From Pseudoalteromonas sp. MM1 (GTDB lineage Bacteria > Pseudomonadota > Gammaproteobacteria > Enterobacterales > Alteromonadaceae), in contig NZ_AP027922.1 of the NCBI RefSeq assembly GCF_030296835.1, positions 3,534,001-3,598,000 of the forward strand: a stretch of DNA of 64,000 bases, given 5' to 3'. The notes below the pieces were generated by a model. The model saw only the letters and a list, made by a program, of their open reading frames with translations. It made no database searches and was not told the origin of the DNA. A program made the position numbers and the translations under genes. Of this stretch, positions 28,935 through 37,742 are shown piece after piece; the first letter of the stretch is position 1; every line of letters starts with the position of its first letter.

Positions 28935-30081
28935 ATAGATCTCCTCGAAGCTCGATTGCCATTACAAATTGTTGTGTTTTTATGTCATGGTCATAAATAA
29001 GCCATGGCATATCAGCCTTAGGCATTCTGGCCCGTCCTAATTCGACGGCACACGATACTGGCATCACAGGAAAAATTTGCAGTGGCGTCGCATCCCCGTG
29101 TGTATTTTTGATTTCAACAATCAGCTTTCTTATGCACTTTCTGAACAAGGAGAGCTGCTGCTTTGACTGCATGAAATCATTATGAGGCTGCTTGATAGTC
29201 ACTTCCCAAATCGATGTATCTGGCCCTATAACCCGAGTAATTCGCTCATGCGACACATGGTCACTCAAAGAAAGTACCAGGGCTGGCTTTCCCTCCATAT
29301 TTTGAGGTCTGTTGATGGTGTACTCAAAATCATCTGAACAGTCTTGCCAAAACCAGCCTTTAGGCTCTCGATGCAGCTGATAAGTCTCGACGTCAATTTT
29401 GTCGGTGAGCAAAGCGCCAAGTTTTATTAACAATGGTTGAGGAGCTAACGCGAACAATGAAAAATGCTTACAAGAATCCTCTTCGATGATTGATGAAATT
29501 TTACTTTGAAAACGCTTCGTTAGGTGTTGCGACTCTGCTTGCCAAAATTGTTCAGAGTGATCATTCAGCTCTGATACCATGGATAGTGTCACTGGCTTTT
29601 CAGTTGCCGGATACCAATTCGGAAACATTGCCTCAACACAACCGTGATAATTAATCGGTGATCTTTCAGTTCCAATATTGGCACCATATAAAACAACATT
29701 TGATTTGCGATTAGGATCAATGCCTGTGAGGATTTCTATACGTTGCTCATGCTGCATTTTCCAACTAATCAAGAGATCGGCTGGATACCTATCTTCGCTG
29801 CCTTTCTGATCAATTTTTTTGTGACAGTCATAGCACATCAACATGAGGTTGCTGACGTCATTCAAGCTGGTTGACTTAGTTTTAAAGAGTCCCCAACCAC
29901 GAGGCCCATTCTCAGAAAATGCGTAAATATGAGCATTTTGAGAGACATTGACCGATTCCTGGGTCACCGCTGATTTGTATAACAATTTATTACACCCGCT
30001 AAACTGACAACGAGCAGCTGCGCGAGCCCAAAGCTCCCGCTCAACAGGACGCTTAATGTGCCTCGTGACTTCAACGACCAT
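28927..30081 (-). CDS. HNH-SAVED CBASS effector nuclease (Cap5-like)
   Basis: The 384-residue protein has an N-terminal HNH nuclease (about 10-115): CQFSGC (C25, C30), the catalytic-type NAHIYAF (H51), then NLMLMCYDCHKKID with C83, C86 and H87. The rest fits a SAVED domain, the sensor that binds the cyclic nucleotide and drives oligomerisation. LVLSLSDHVSHERI and a terminal MAIELRGDLYE are consistent with that fold. Activated Cap5 degrades DNA indiscriminately and aborts infection. The start at 30081 has AGGAG seven bases upstream. It overlaps the CD-NTase by 8 bp and follows the membrane-protein gene by 9 bp, so the operon is tight. Confidence 0.88.
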   Translation of the reverse strand: MVVEVTRHIKRPVERELWARAAARCQFSGCNKLLYKSAVTQESVNVSQNAHIYAFSENGPRGWGLFKTKSTSLNDVSNLMLMCYDCHKKIDQKGSEDRYPADLLISWKMQHEQRIEILTGIDPNRKSNVVLYGANIGTERSPINYHGCVEAMFPNWYPATEKPVTLSMVSELNDHSEQFWQAESQHLTKRFQSKISSIIEEDSCKHFSLFALAPQPLLIKLGALLTDKIDVETYQLHREPKGWFWQDCSDDFEYTINRPQNMEGKPALVLSLSDHVSHERITRVIGPDTSIWEVTIKQPHNDFMQSKQQLSLFRKCIRKLIVEIKNTHGDATPLQIFPVMPVSCAVELGRARMPKADMPWLIYDHDIKTQQFVMAIELRGDLYE

Positions 30082-30090
30082 TCAAAACTC

Positions 30091-30459
30091 CTATAGTTTG
30101 CCAATTAAAGGAAGTGAGCGCGGTGTTGTCGCATCACAGAGCAAATGACTGACATAAGCACATCCGGCGATTAGCCCCAGCCCGCGAAGACACTTATCAA
30201 TTGCCTCTTCCGGTTGCCACTCATACAAATGTTTGAGACCAACACCTAGTGCAGTTAACACCAACAGACTGTGGCAAAACTGGCGATGGTTAGGGTTACC
30301 CAAAGAGGGTTCCAGAATATCTGGAAGCTTGCCAAATAGAGAGCCAACCGTAATGGCAGTTACAGGATGGTGACTGACAGCTTGTTTTTTGTTGTCCGCT
30401 AGGGCCACGGTTAAACCAACCGCAGCCCCGACGACCAAATGGGTTTTATCATTAGCCAA
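30091..30459 (-). CDS. YdjM-like (LexA-binding/metal-dependent hydrolase family) small membrane protein
   Basis: The 122-residue protein resembles the YdjM/DUF457 membrane hydrolase family. It has a hydrophobic start HLVVGAAVGLTVALAD, then KLPDILEPS and the family-type HRQFCHSLLVL, and a late CAYVSHLLCDATTPR segment, giving three or four short membrane segments with conserved His/Asp. The start is TTG at 30459, supported by AAGGAG seven bases upstream; no ATG gives the full domain. One base separates it from the upstream small gene and nine bases from Cap5, so it is inside the CBASS transcript. It may be a second membrane-acting component or a passenger; no role in CBASS is established. Confidence 0.72.
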   Translation of the reverse strand: MANDKTHLVVGAAVGLTVALADNKKQAVSHHPVTAITVGSLFGKLPDILEPSLGNPNHRQFCHSLLVLTALGVGLKHLYEWQPEEAIDKCLRGLGLIAGCAYVSHLLCDATTPRSLPLIGKL

Positions 30460-30460
30460 A

Positions 30461-30634
30461 CTATTTCTCCTTCCTGACGCCTTTAAAAGGCGTTTTGTCA
30501 GATGTCTTTACATCCATGAATCGACCAGTATCAGCATCTCGCTTTACCCAATGTCCGCTTGGCGTCTGAGTCTGAGATCGACCTTTAACGGCACCGTTTC
30601 TGTGTCCGTCACCTGATGGGGGATTTGTAGCCAT
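30461..30634 (-). CDS. Small basic protein heading the CBASS operon
   Basis: The 57-residue protein starts MATNPPSGDGHRNG and continues as a basic, low-complexity chain (AVKGRSQTQTPSGHWVKRD, TPFKGVRKEK). It has no signal peptide or membrane helix and looks largely unstructured. An ATG ten codons further upstream is in frame, but AGGAGG directly before 30634 decides the start. The GDGHRNGAVKGRSQ style is that of a widespread uncharacterised family that I associate with YdjM-like genes. Function is unknown; nucleic-acid binding would suit its charge. It is the first gene of the operon. Confidence 0.65.
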   Translation of the reverse strand: MATNPPSGDGHRNGAVKGRSQTQTPSGHWVKRDADTGRFMDVKTSDKTPFKGVRKEK

Positions 30635-30639
30635 AAAGC

Positions 30640-30680
30640 CTCCTGTTCTGCTTAACTTAATCACATTTATCAGATATTAA
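30640..30680 (-). promoter_or_regulatory. Candidate promoter of the CBASS operon
   Basis: On the minus strand TTGGAT (inside the terminator stem to the right) and GATAAA are 17 bp apart, with GATAAA about 30 bp before the first ATG. The 10-mer TCTGATAAAT here recurs upstream of the STAS gene. This is weak, sequence-only evidence. Confidence 0.35.
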
Positions 30681-30701
30681 TAAAAAAGATCCAAAGGATC
30701 T
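30681..30701 (-). terminator. Terminator between the STAS gene and the CBASS operon
   Basis: On the minus strand AGATCC-ttt-GGATCT is followed by a run of T. It lies about 60 bp after the STAS-HTH stop codon and separates the restriction/ATPase transcript from the CBASS transcript. Confidence 0.7.
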
Positions 30702-30763
30702 GACCAAATAATAAACTTCAATTCTGATTAACGCAAGCAGATTAACCAGAAAATCAAAAAAAA

Positions 30764-31315
30764 CTACACAATTGATCGGTAGACAAATTCCAGTCCACCT
30801 GACTCTGCCACTTCTTTTTGACCTAACACAAGACCTGTAGCATGAAGCTTCTTCAATCGACCACTGGCATTTTGTGCTGAAATGTCAAAATGCTTAGATA
30901 CATGTGACGAAGTCACTGTCTTTTTTGCAATAACAAAATCTAGAAGCTCTTTGACAGTCGCACTGAGTTTTACACCAAGCACTTCGTAACCGCTATCGCT
31001 TTTCACTAGAAGAGGCTGATCTTTGGCTGTAGCGCCATAAGACCAATTGTCCAGAAGGTCACGACTCGGTACATTAGAAAGGTAAAAACCTTTTTCTCCT
31101 TTCAATGCTTTAGCCAACGAGATTACACTTTCACGAGGAAATGAAGCATCAGTGAATCGAATCCCTTCCAAGCTAATAGCAAAAATATCGCATGATGGGT
31201 GACCATCAACGATCTTTTTAATCTTCACATAGGCTTCACTACCTTCATCGTTACCAAAGGCATGGTCAGAACCTACGACTTCTGAAAGAAGAATTTTATG
31301 AGTTAACTGTTTCAT
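30764..31315 (-). CDS. STAS-like (DUF4325) protein with C-terminal winged helix
   Basis: The 183-residue protein has an N-terminal half (about 1-85) that fits the STAS-like DUF4325 fold: [19 protein letters not shown], then the strand [10 protein letters not shown]-terminal winged-helix DNA-binding segment (about 118-183) reads [20 protein letters not shown] followed by [21 protein letters not shown] proteins usually work as phosphorylation-controlled partners of GHKL kinases, as SpoIIAA does with SpoIIAB. The adjacent upstream gene encodes just such an ATPase, so a two-protein switch is likely. A 7-bp inverted repeat lies across the gene junction upstream. Target genes are unknown. Confidence 0.75.
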   Translation of the reverse strand: MKQLTHKILLSEVVGSDHAFGNDEGSEAYVKIKKIVDGHPSCDIFAISLEGIRFTDASFPRESVISLAKALKGEKGFYLSNVPSRDLLDNWSYGATAKDQPLLVKSDSGYEVLGVKLSATVKELLDFVIAKKTVTSSHVSKHFDISAQNASGRLKKLHATGLVLGQKEVAESGGLEFVYRSIV

Positions 31316-31323
31316 CTGATTAA

Positions 31324-31352
31324 GTTGACACTATTTATCAGAAATTGTCAAC
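31324..31352. promoter_or_regulatory. Inverted repeat at the ATPase/STAS junction, possible operator
   Basis: GTTGACA at 31324-31330 and its exact complement TGTCAAC at 31346-31352 flank a 15-bp spacer containing ATTTATCAGA. It covers the last codons of the ATPase gene and the leader of the STAS gene. The STAS protein carries a winged helix, so autoregulation is possible. Function is inferred. Confidence 0.4.
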
Positions 31353-32423
31353 ATAGAAGTCAAAACAGATATGAGTTCCTGTGATAGGGACCAACCCTCG
31401 ATCTTCAGAAACATTGATGAGTTGACCCTTCGCATATTCCAAAGCCAATGAGAAAGTTAGCTGCCTAATAACAATGATAACTTTCTCTTTGCTAGCGTGC
31501 TCTCGACTACTCTTAAAGCCTAGCCCCCGGCCTTTACCAAAGCGACTAACCTCACCAGATGTAAAAGCTTTTTGAACTAGCGCAATATCATTCTCAACAG
31601 TTTCCGCTGAAAACTGTGCGTATAACTTCGGATGTTCACTTTGTAACGTTGTTCTCAAGGTAGCGGCAATACCTAAACCAGAGTCGGATATGACTGTTTG
31701 AATATGCTTTGGTTTATTATACGGTCGATATACTTGCAGACCTGCTAGTCCAGGTATTTTGGATTCACTGTGATCAGTAACGTTGCCTACAAGCTCTGAA
31801 AAAACAGTCTTAGCCGCTAAGAAATAGCTAGCTGAAGAATGCTCAACAAACCTGTCGCCCAAACGAATTACAAGCTCTTTGTTTTGGGTTGGTTGCTCGA
31901 TTTCTCCTAGTTCGACCAAGGTATCGCTATTATCCCGATAAGTTTTAGCAGCTGACAAAAAGGGTCTTTCAGGAAGGCAAGTTACACTTTGATTAAGATA
32001 GTCAAAGAAGCCATTTCTGCTGAAAAAGCTGTGGGTATTAGGACATGCTGTAGTATCTATCACCACATCCTTCCCATTCACAGTAAGCTGATTCGCGAGA
32101 GCAAGGAAACGGGCTAATGCTATCAGCAAAAACTTACAATCGATGCCGAATCTAAATGTTACCTTGTTTTCATCTTTTTGATAGGCAAGCTTACCGATAG
32201 CATTCTCAAAGGCTTTATCATCAATCCAACCTGTAGCAAAATCAATTTCCACATGCTGAACCCGTATCAGGCACCATTCATGATTTGAGTTTTTCACAAA
32301 CGTATCTTGGTTTTTGTGAAGAAACGAGTTCACTTGAGACTTATCCAGCCCCAGCTCCTTGGCAATTTGACGCCCTTTCATTCTCGGTGAATGGTACAAC
32401 AAATTTGATATAGCTCTTAGCAA
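31338..32423 (-). CDS. HTH-STAS-GHKL ATPase, partner of the DUF4325 protein
   Basis: The 361-residue protein has three parts: an N-terminal winged helix (about 1-52; MKGRQIAKELGLDKSQVNSF), a STAS-like middle (about 88-150; NGKDVVIDTTACPNTHSFF) and a GHKL ATPase domain (about 185-355). The N box is FSELVGNVTDHSE, the G1 box is ISDSGLGI and the G2 box is FGKGRGLGF. No dimerisation histidine or transmembrane sensor is visible, so it is not a classical sensor kinase. The start is TTG at 32423, with GGAGG seven bases upstream and no better ATG. It lies 36 bp after hsdR. I know of no named system with this architecture. Confidence 0.75.
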   Translation of the reverse strand: MLRAISNLLYHSPRMKGRQIAKELGLDKSQVNSFLHKNQDTFVKNSNHEWCLIRVQHVEIDFATGWIDDKAFENAIGKLAYQKDENKVTFRFGIDCKFLLIALARFLALANQLTVNGKDVVIDTTACPNTHSFFSRNGFFDYLNQSVTCLPERPFLSAAKTYRDNSDTLVELGEIEQPTQNKELVIRLGDRFVEHSSASYFLAAKTVFSELVGNVTDHSESKIPGLAGLQVYRPYNKPKHIQTVISDSGLGIAATLRTTLQSEHPKLYAQFSAETVENDIALVQKAFTSGEVSRFGKGRGLGFKSSREHASKEKVIIVIRQLTFSLALEYAKGQLINVSEDRGLVPITGTHICFDFYVDNF

Positions 32424-32459
32424 ACCGCTTCCTCCATTAATATCTTCCCTAAATGCCTT

Positions 32460-35400
32460 CTATATCTGCCCACCAACACCTTTAAATTTCTCAACAAATA
32501 CGGCGATTTTTTGAAACACCGTTTGCTTCTGAGTTCGGTACTGTGGGTTCAATGGGCTAAGTTTGGGCAGCGCCTCATTCAGTGCAGTGCCATTTTCAGA
32601 GGCGTACTCACGTTTGAGTGATGACGCAATATAGCGTTTGGCAGCATCGATATTGAGCTTTTCAGAGGCAATAATTACATCGGCTTCGCGCTTCTGCTCC
32701 GCTTGGGCGAACTTGAAGAAGGCGTCGATAATGCTGGCTTTGTCATTGATCTCATCTAGGTTTGTCTGGTTAATAAAATCAACCACCAAGCTCTCTTTCG
32801 CTCTATTGCCAAGGCTACCGCGGATCATACGGCGAACTTCTTCTATCAAGCCTTCTTTGCTCTTATTCTTCTTATTGTGGTCAAAAATCAGTTCAAGAAT
32901 GTAGTCGAGGTTGATTTCTTGAGATTTTAGCAAATCAACTTCAAATACCACATCGTCCCAGTCTACCGTTGACTTATCTTTGTCCTGACCTTCTTTATCA
33001 CGTCGTAACCAGTCGCGTGTATCGCTGTAAGTAGAACGATAATCTTGAATAGCACGTTCGCTAGGCATATCGATGGTTTGCATTGCCTCGATGTCAGCAT
33101 CGTCCAGATAGTACTTTGACTTAAACTCTTCAACAGCTTGTTCATCACTGGTATCTAAGCTTTGCAGTGCTTTTAATCCAGCAAACTCATCGTAGTTTTG
33201 TAAAATATTTTCTGCTTTTAGGTATTCACCAAATAACTTGGCAAATTCTTTTTTATCTTGTTCTTTTTCAATATTTTCTGGGTTTGGAAAACGTTCTTGC
33301 AGCTCTTTTACAATATCAACAAAACCTCGATGCTCTTGTTTGTTAACAATATCGTAGAAGCCTTCCATGTATTCTTTGTAGCTCTTCTCCAGCACCACGT
33401 TTTTGGTGTTTTTGTCACCAAACAAAGTGATGGCATCAATGGTCGCCTGTTCCAAGTCACGAAAGGTAACAATATTGCCAAAGGTCTTAGTCGCATCATA
33501 AATGCGGTTAGTGCGAGAAAACGCCTGCATCAAGCCGTGATAGCGCAAATTCTTATCAACAAACAAGGTGTTAAGCGTAGGCGCATCAAAGCCCGTTAAA
33601 AACATACCGACCACGATAAGCAGATCTATTTCTTTATTCTTAACTCGTTGGGCAAGGTCACGGTAGTAGTTCTGAAAGCCATTACTGTCTACGCCATAGT
33701 TAGATTTAAACATGGCGTTATAATCAGTGATCGCGGCGCTCAAAAACTCTTTTGCGCTACTATTCATGGCATTGACTTCAAAGCTCTCATCTAAAATATC
33801 ACCAATGGCGTCCTGCTCTTCATTAGCAGCAAATGAGAAGATAGTCGCAATGCGCAGAGGTTTACTTGTGGGGCTATTTTCTGCCTCGGCCTGCAATGTT
33901 TTGAAGGTTTCATAGTACGCTTTCGCTGCATCAACACTACTGACCGCAAACATGGCGTTAAACCCTTTTGCACCAGAATAGGCTCGATGAGTTTTCTGGT
34001 TAAAATGGCTCAGAATATACCGCGAGATTTCACTAATTCGCATGGGATGTAAAAACGCTTTCTTATTCTCGGCGGCACTGAGTTTTTTATCGTCTTGTTC
34101 AGTCTCAATGCTCTTAAATTGCGGACGAACATCGTTATAGTCCACTTTGAATTTAAGTACTTTTTCATCACGAATGGCATCCGTGATAACATATGTATGC
34201 AACTGCTGGCCAAACACGTCGCCCGTGGTTTCTGCACCCAAGGCGTTTTCAGGGAAAATTGGCGTACCGGTAAAGCCAAACTGGTAGTACTTTTTGAATT
34301 TCTTCTTGAGGTTTTTTTGCGCCTCACCGAATTGGCTGCGATGACACTCATCAAAAATAAACACCACTTGCTTGTTGTATATCGCTAAATCGCTCTCATT
34401 CTTTATTAAATTGTTGAGCTTTTGAATAGTGGTAACAACAATCTTGTTATCGTCTTTATCCAGGTTGCTTTTTAGCCCTGCGGTACTGTCTGAACCATTC
34501 ACACTATCAGGCGAAAATCGCTGATATTCTTTCATAGTTTGAAAATCGAGATCTTTTCTGTCTACCACAAAAAAGACTTTATCAATACAGTCTAAATCGG
34601 TTGCCAAACGTGCCGCTTTAAAACTGGTGAGTGTTTTGCCTGAACCCGTGGTGTGCCAAATATACCCGCCGCTTTCAGGCTTAGCCCAATCTTTAGCGTT
34701 AAACGCGCTCTTTATCTTCCATAAAATACGCTCTGTGGCAGCAATCTGGTAGGGGCGCATGACCAACAAAGTATTGCTAACGTCAAACACCGAGTAACGC
34801 AAGATCACTTCAAGCAACGTCTCTTTCTGGAAAAAAGTGGCGGTAAAGTCTTTTAAATCCTTAATAAGCGTATTGTCAGATTTTGCCCAGTTCATCGTAA
34901 AGTCGAAGCTGTTTTTGTCACGTTTCGTGGTATTGGCAAAATAGCGCGTGTCGGTGCCATTAGAGATCACAAACAGCTGCAAGAACTTGTACAAGGAGTG
35001 ATCGCTATTAAAACTCTCTTTACTGTACCTATGTATTTGATTAAACGCCTCGCGGATCGCCACACCCCGTTTTTTCAGTTCAATTTGCACCAAAGGCAAA
35101 CCATTGACCAAAATCGTCACATCATAACGGTTTGCATGGCTTCCCGTTTGTTCAAACTGCTTAATCACCTGCACTCTGTTACGAGCAATGGTCTTCTTGT
35201 CGAATAGGTAGATATTTTCTATATGGCCATCATCGAAGACAAAATCGAAGATATAGTCACTGTGCACCTTACGGGTTTTATCAAGAATATTGTCGCTTGG
35301 TGTGTTCAGGTATTGATCGCAAAAGCGAACCCATTCGGCATCGGTAAACTCGACCTTATTAAGGGCTTGTAGCTGCTTGCGCACATTCGCCAGCATGGCA

Positions 35401-35573
35401 TCGGGCGTGGTTAGCGCGGGTAAATACTCATAGCCTTGATTGCTTAGATCCTGAATCAGCTCACGCTCTAAATCACCTTCGCTCTGAAAGTTTTCTGCTA
35501 CTTTCCAGTCTTTAGTGTATTTATCTAAAACAATAAAATTATTGGATTCTGCCACCGTTTTATAAGTCGTCAT
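32460..35573 (-). CDS. hsdR: Type I restriction endonuclease subunit R (type IC, EcoR124-like)
   Basis: The 1037-residue subunit is almost the length of EcoR124I HsdR (1038). The PD-(D/E)xK nuclease residues are D151, E165 and K167 (in YDVTILVNG and IELKKRG), the same numbers as in EcoR124I. The SF2 translocase follows with Walker A TTGSGKT (308-314), DECH (408-411) and motif FTGTPIF, then a helical C-terminal region that binds the methylase core. It cleaves unmethylated DNA after ATP-driven translocation. It overlaps rhuM by 4 bp (ATGA), so it is translationally coupled. Confidence 0.95.
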   Translation of the reverse strand: MTTYKTVAESNNFIVLDKYTKDWKVAENFQSEGDLERELIQDLSNQGYEYLPALTTPDAMLANVRKQLQALNKVEFTDAEWVRFCDQYLNTPSDNILDKTRKVHSDYIFDFVFDDGHIENIYLFDKKTIARNRVQVIKQFEQTGSHANRYDVTILVNGLPLVQIELKKRGVAIREAFNQIHRYSKESFNSDHSLYKFLQLFVISNGTDTRYFANTTKRDKNSFDFTMNWAKSDNTLIKDLKDFTATFFQKETLLEVILRYSVFDVSNTLLVMRPYQIAATERILWKIKSAFNAKDWAKPESGGYIWHTTGSGKTLTSFKAARLATDLDCIDKVFFVVDRKDLDFQTMKEYQRFSPDSVNGSDSTAGLKSNLDKDDNKIVVTTIQKLNNLIKNESDLAIYNKQVVFIFDECHRSQFGEAQKNLKKKFKKYYQFGFTGTPIFPENALGAETTGDVFGQQLHTYVITDAIRDEKVLKFKVDYNDVRPQFKSIETEQDDKKLSAAENKKAFLHPMRISEISRYILSHFNQKTHRAYSGAKGFNAMFAVSSVDAAKAYYETFKTLQAEAENSPTSKPLRIATIFSFAANEEQDAIGDILDESFEVNAMNSSAKEFLSAAITDYNAMFKSNYGVDSNGFQNYYRDLAQRVKNKEIDLLIVVGMFLTGFDAPTLNTLFVDKNLRYHGLMQAFSRTNRIYDATKTFGNIVTFRDLEQATIDAITLFGDKNTKNVVLEKSYKEYMEGFYDIVNKQEHRGFVDIVKELQERFPNPENIEKEQDKKEFAKLFGEYLKAENILQNYDEFAGLKALQSLDTSDEQAVEEFKSKYYLDDADIEAMQTIDMPSERAIQDYRSTYSDTRDWLRRDKEGQDKDKSTVDWDDVVFEVDLLKSQEINLDYILELIFDHNKKNKSKEGLIEEVRRMIRGSLGNRAKESLVVDFINQTNLDEINDKASIIDAFFKFAQAEQKREADVIIASEKLNIDAAKRYIASSLKREYASENGTALNEALPKLSPLNPQYRTQKQTVFQKIAVFVEKFKGVGGQI

Positions 35574-36619
35574 TCATTTACATCCTTTTTCTTACTTCCA
35601 TGCCCAAGTAGCTTTTTAACCTCGCGGTCAAAGTCTGACTCTATTTTTTGTTGTTTATTAAATTGCTCATAAGCGGCATGGGCTTTTTGCTCAGCCGCCT
35701 TGCGGGTCACATTGCCATAGCCTTCTAACACTTGGTACTCATTAAAGGCTAAAAACTTATTCACACTTTCAGCGAAGGCTTCCATGGTAAAAGTATTACG
35801 GCGTTCAATAATACCTTCTATGTAATCAAAAAATGCTGACACAGCGCGTTCGAGCTTTTTAATTTCATCTTCTGCCAGATAGTTTTTCGCAACCGTAGTG
35901 TCTGATTTGAGTATTCTACCTTCAGGTGCATTTTTATAAGTGCTCATACCCATCAATGGCTTATTAGCGTCAGCTTTAAGGGCAATGATTTCAGAAGATG
36001 TATGGCCGGTAATAGCAAAATGAAATTTGTCTTGTACATGAGCATAAAACAGACGGGTAGTTTCTGATTTAGGGTTATAATCAATACTACATTCTGCAAA
36101 AATGTCAGTGATTTGCTGATAAATACGTCGCTCACTGCTACGAATGGAGCGAATGCGTTCTAGCAGCTCTTTAAAATAATCTTTACCGAAAAAACGGCCA
36201 TTTTTAAGGCGCTCATCATCCATGGCAAAGCCTTTAATGATGTAATCTTTAATCAGTTGTGTTGCCCAAATCCTAAACTGGGTGGCTTGCGCTGAATTAA
36301 CCCGATAACCAACAGAAATCACCGCATCAAGGTTGTAATATTTGACTGTTTTGGTTTGAGTTTTGTCAGCAATAGCGCCATGTGCAGTGGTATTTTCCAA
36401 AATGGAAATAACCAGTTCCTCTTGTAGCTCGCCACTTTCAAAAATATTTTTAAAATGCTTAGAAATAGCAGGAACACCCACACCAAATAATTCAGCAATA
36501 CGCTTTTGGGTCAGCCAAATGGTTTCGCCACTGAGTAATACTTCTACTTTCACATCACCGTTGGGCGCAGTGTAAAGTAAAAATTCAGAGGTTTGATCTT
36601 GTAGGCTAAGGTTTGGCAT
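35570..36619 (-). CDS. rhuM: RhuM family protein within the restriction operon
   Basis: The 349-residue protein belongs to the RhuM family first named in a Salmonella pathogenicity island. The N-terminal region (about 10-110) is DNA-binding-like: [34 protein letters not shown], split here by residues typical of the family. It is followed by [26 protein letters not shown]. Its biochemical role is unknown, though it is a frequent passenger between hsd genes. ATG at 36619 with AAGGA seven bases upstream is preferred over an ATG nine codons earlier. It overlaps the anticodon-nuclease gene by 14 bp and hsdR by 4 bp. Confidence 0.85.
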   Translation of the reverse strand: MPNLSLQDQTSEFLLYTAPNGDVKVEVLLSGETIWLTQKRIAELFGVGVPAISKHFKNIFESGELQEELVISILENTTAHGAIADKTQTKTVKYYNLDAVISVGYRVNSAQATQFRIWATQLIKDYIIKGFAMDDERLKNGRFFGKDYFKELLERIRSIRSSERRIYQQITDIFAECSIDYNPKSETTRLFYAHVQDKFHFAITGHTSSEIIALKADANKPLMGMSTYKNAPEGRILKSDTTVAKNYLAEDEIKKLERAVSAFFDYIEGIIERRNTFTMEAFAESVNKFLAFNEYQVLEGYGNVTRKAAEQKAHAAYEQFNKQQKIESDFDREVKKLLGHGSKKKDVNE

Positions 36620-37742
36620 TGGCTTTTCCTTGCAGTTTAAAACCATAGTTATTTAATAGATGTTCGAGCAGAAACTTAACAATTTGCTTTTCAGGTCCAG
36701 TTGGCTCAGCTACTTCTTCGTTTGATAATGAACGATGACTATAAAAGTGCATCACTCGTTTGGCGTATAGCTCGCGGCTTTCGGGTAGTAGCGCAGTCCA
36801 ATCTGCGTACCCCAAAAATGCTGCGACTTTCTCATAAAGGTTGCGCAGTAAATTGAAGTGAAAACGCTGTATTTCATTGTTCGTAATAGCTTGTTCAATC
36901 AATTGCTTGATATACAAGTGATAAGAAAAATTGGTATTCGCGCCACCTTTTTTTTCTTTTAAATCAAAGGTTCCATCTTCAAATCGTTGCAATAAGTAAC
37001 AGATTTTCGCATTAAGCTCATTGTGCAACACATTGTAAAATAGCGGATTATGTGTCGATATGATAAATCTAAGCTTCTCAGATTTGCTTAACTTGATTAG
37101 TTCCGCCAAATTAACTGCAAGTTCAATTAAATGGTTTTCATCTAATGAGCTGACGGGGTCATCAATGAACACATATTCTAGCTGATTGAAGCTCTCATCA
37201 TCCTCTTCATCAGGGTTATTCATGACTCTAACAACTTGCTCTAGAAGCCCATGAAAAATACTCCAGACAAAATTACTTTCTTCGCCCTTAGATATTTTTA
37301 CATGCTGTGCTCTTTCCGCATTTCCTCGCTCAAATGAAAACGTTACTTGAGTAAAGTCTTCATTAAAATGAGGCGTCAACTTCTCGTTGCTATAACGCTG
37401 AAACAACCTAGTGATATTAGGCTCTTGGCCTTGCACTTTTAATATCCAATCGGTAAACGTATTGGGTTGGATTTTTAGCTTCGGCTCTGCATCAGCATCT
37501 AAGTCGTTATCCCAGTAAAACAAGTCTTCCGTAAACGCGTTGTAATATAAAATCTTATGGCGCGACAGAGGCGCTTGCTCTGCATCAATAAGCGCATCTT
37601 GCCCATCGTCTTTCGGCGCAATGATCTCTTTAAATTCACGCGACAAACGCGTTTTACCTGTGCCGTTAAAGGCATAGATCAACTGCACCTTTTTGTCGGA
37701 CGCTTGCAACAACTCTGCTATTTCCGTTAGCGTTTTACTCAT
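36606..37742 (-). CDS. prrC: PrrC-like anticodon nuclease
   Basis: The 378-residue protein has an ABC-type ATPase part: Walker A FNGTGKT (25-31), a signature-like ISKGEES (150-156), Walker B EYVFIDDPVSSLDE (189-202) and the H-loop STHN. The C-terminal nuclease triad of E. coli PrrC is R320, E324 and H356. Here R300 and E304 (RNLYE) and H336 (YSH) keep exactly the same spacing. PrrC is held silent by the type IC restriction complex and cuts tRNA-Lys at the anticodon when phage disable restriction. Gene order, directly after hsdS, matches the prr locus. The start overlaps the hsdS stop (TAATG). The tRNA target here is inferred. Confidence 0.85.
   Translation of the reverse strand: MSKTLTEIAELLQASDKKVQLIYAFNGTGKTRLSREFKEIIAPKDDGQDALIDAEQAPLSRHKILYYNAFTEDLFYWDNDLDADAEPKLKIQPNTFTDWILKVQGQEPNITRLFQRYSNEKLTPHFNEDFTQVTFSFERGNAERAQHVKISKGEESNFVWSIFHGLLEQVVRVMNNPDEEDDESFNQLEYVFIDDPVSSLDENHLIELAVNLAELIKLSKSEKLRFIISTHNPLFYNVLHNELNAKICYLLQRFEDGTFDLKEKKGGANTNFSYHLYIKQLIEQAITNNEIQRFHFNLLRNLYEKVAAFLGYADWTALLPESRELYAKRVMHFYSHRSLSNEEVAEPTGPEKQIVKFLLEHLLNNYGFKLQGKANAKP

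Noticed and set aside
28927..30081. Stand-alone HNH restriction enzyme (McrA-like)
   Set aside because: The long C-terminal domain, the 8-bp overlap with a CD-NTase gene and the operon context fit an HNH-SAVED CBASS effector better.
36606..37742. Generic SMC/RecF-like AAA ATPase
   Set aside because: The protein is too short for an SMC or OLD-type ATPase, has no long coiled coil, and carries the PrrC triad at exact spacing.
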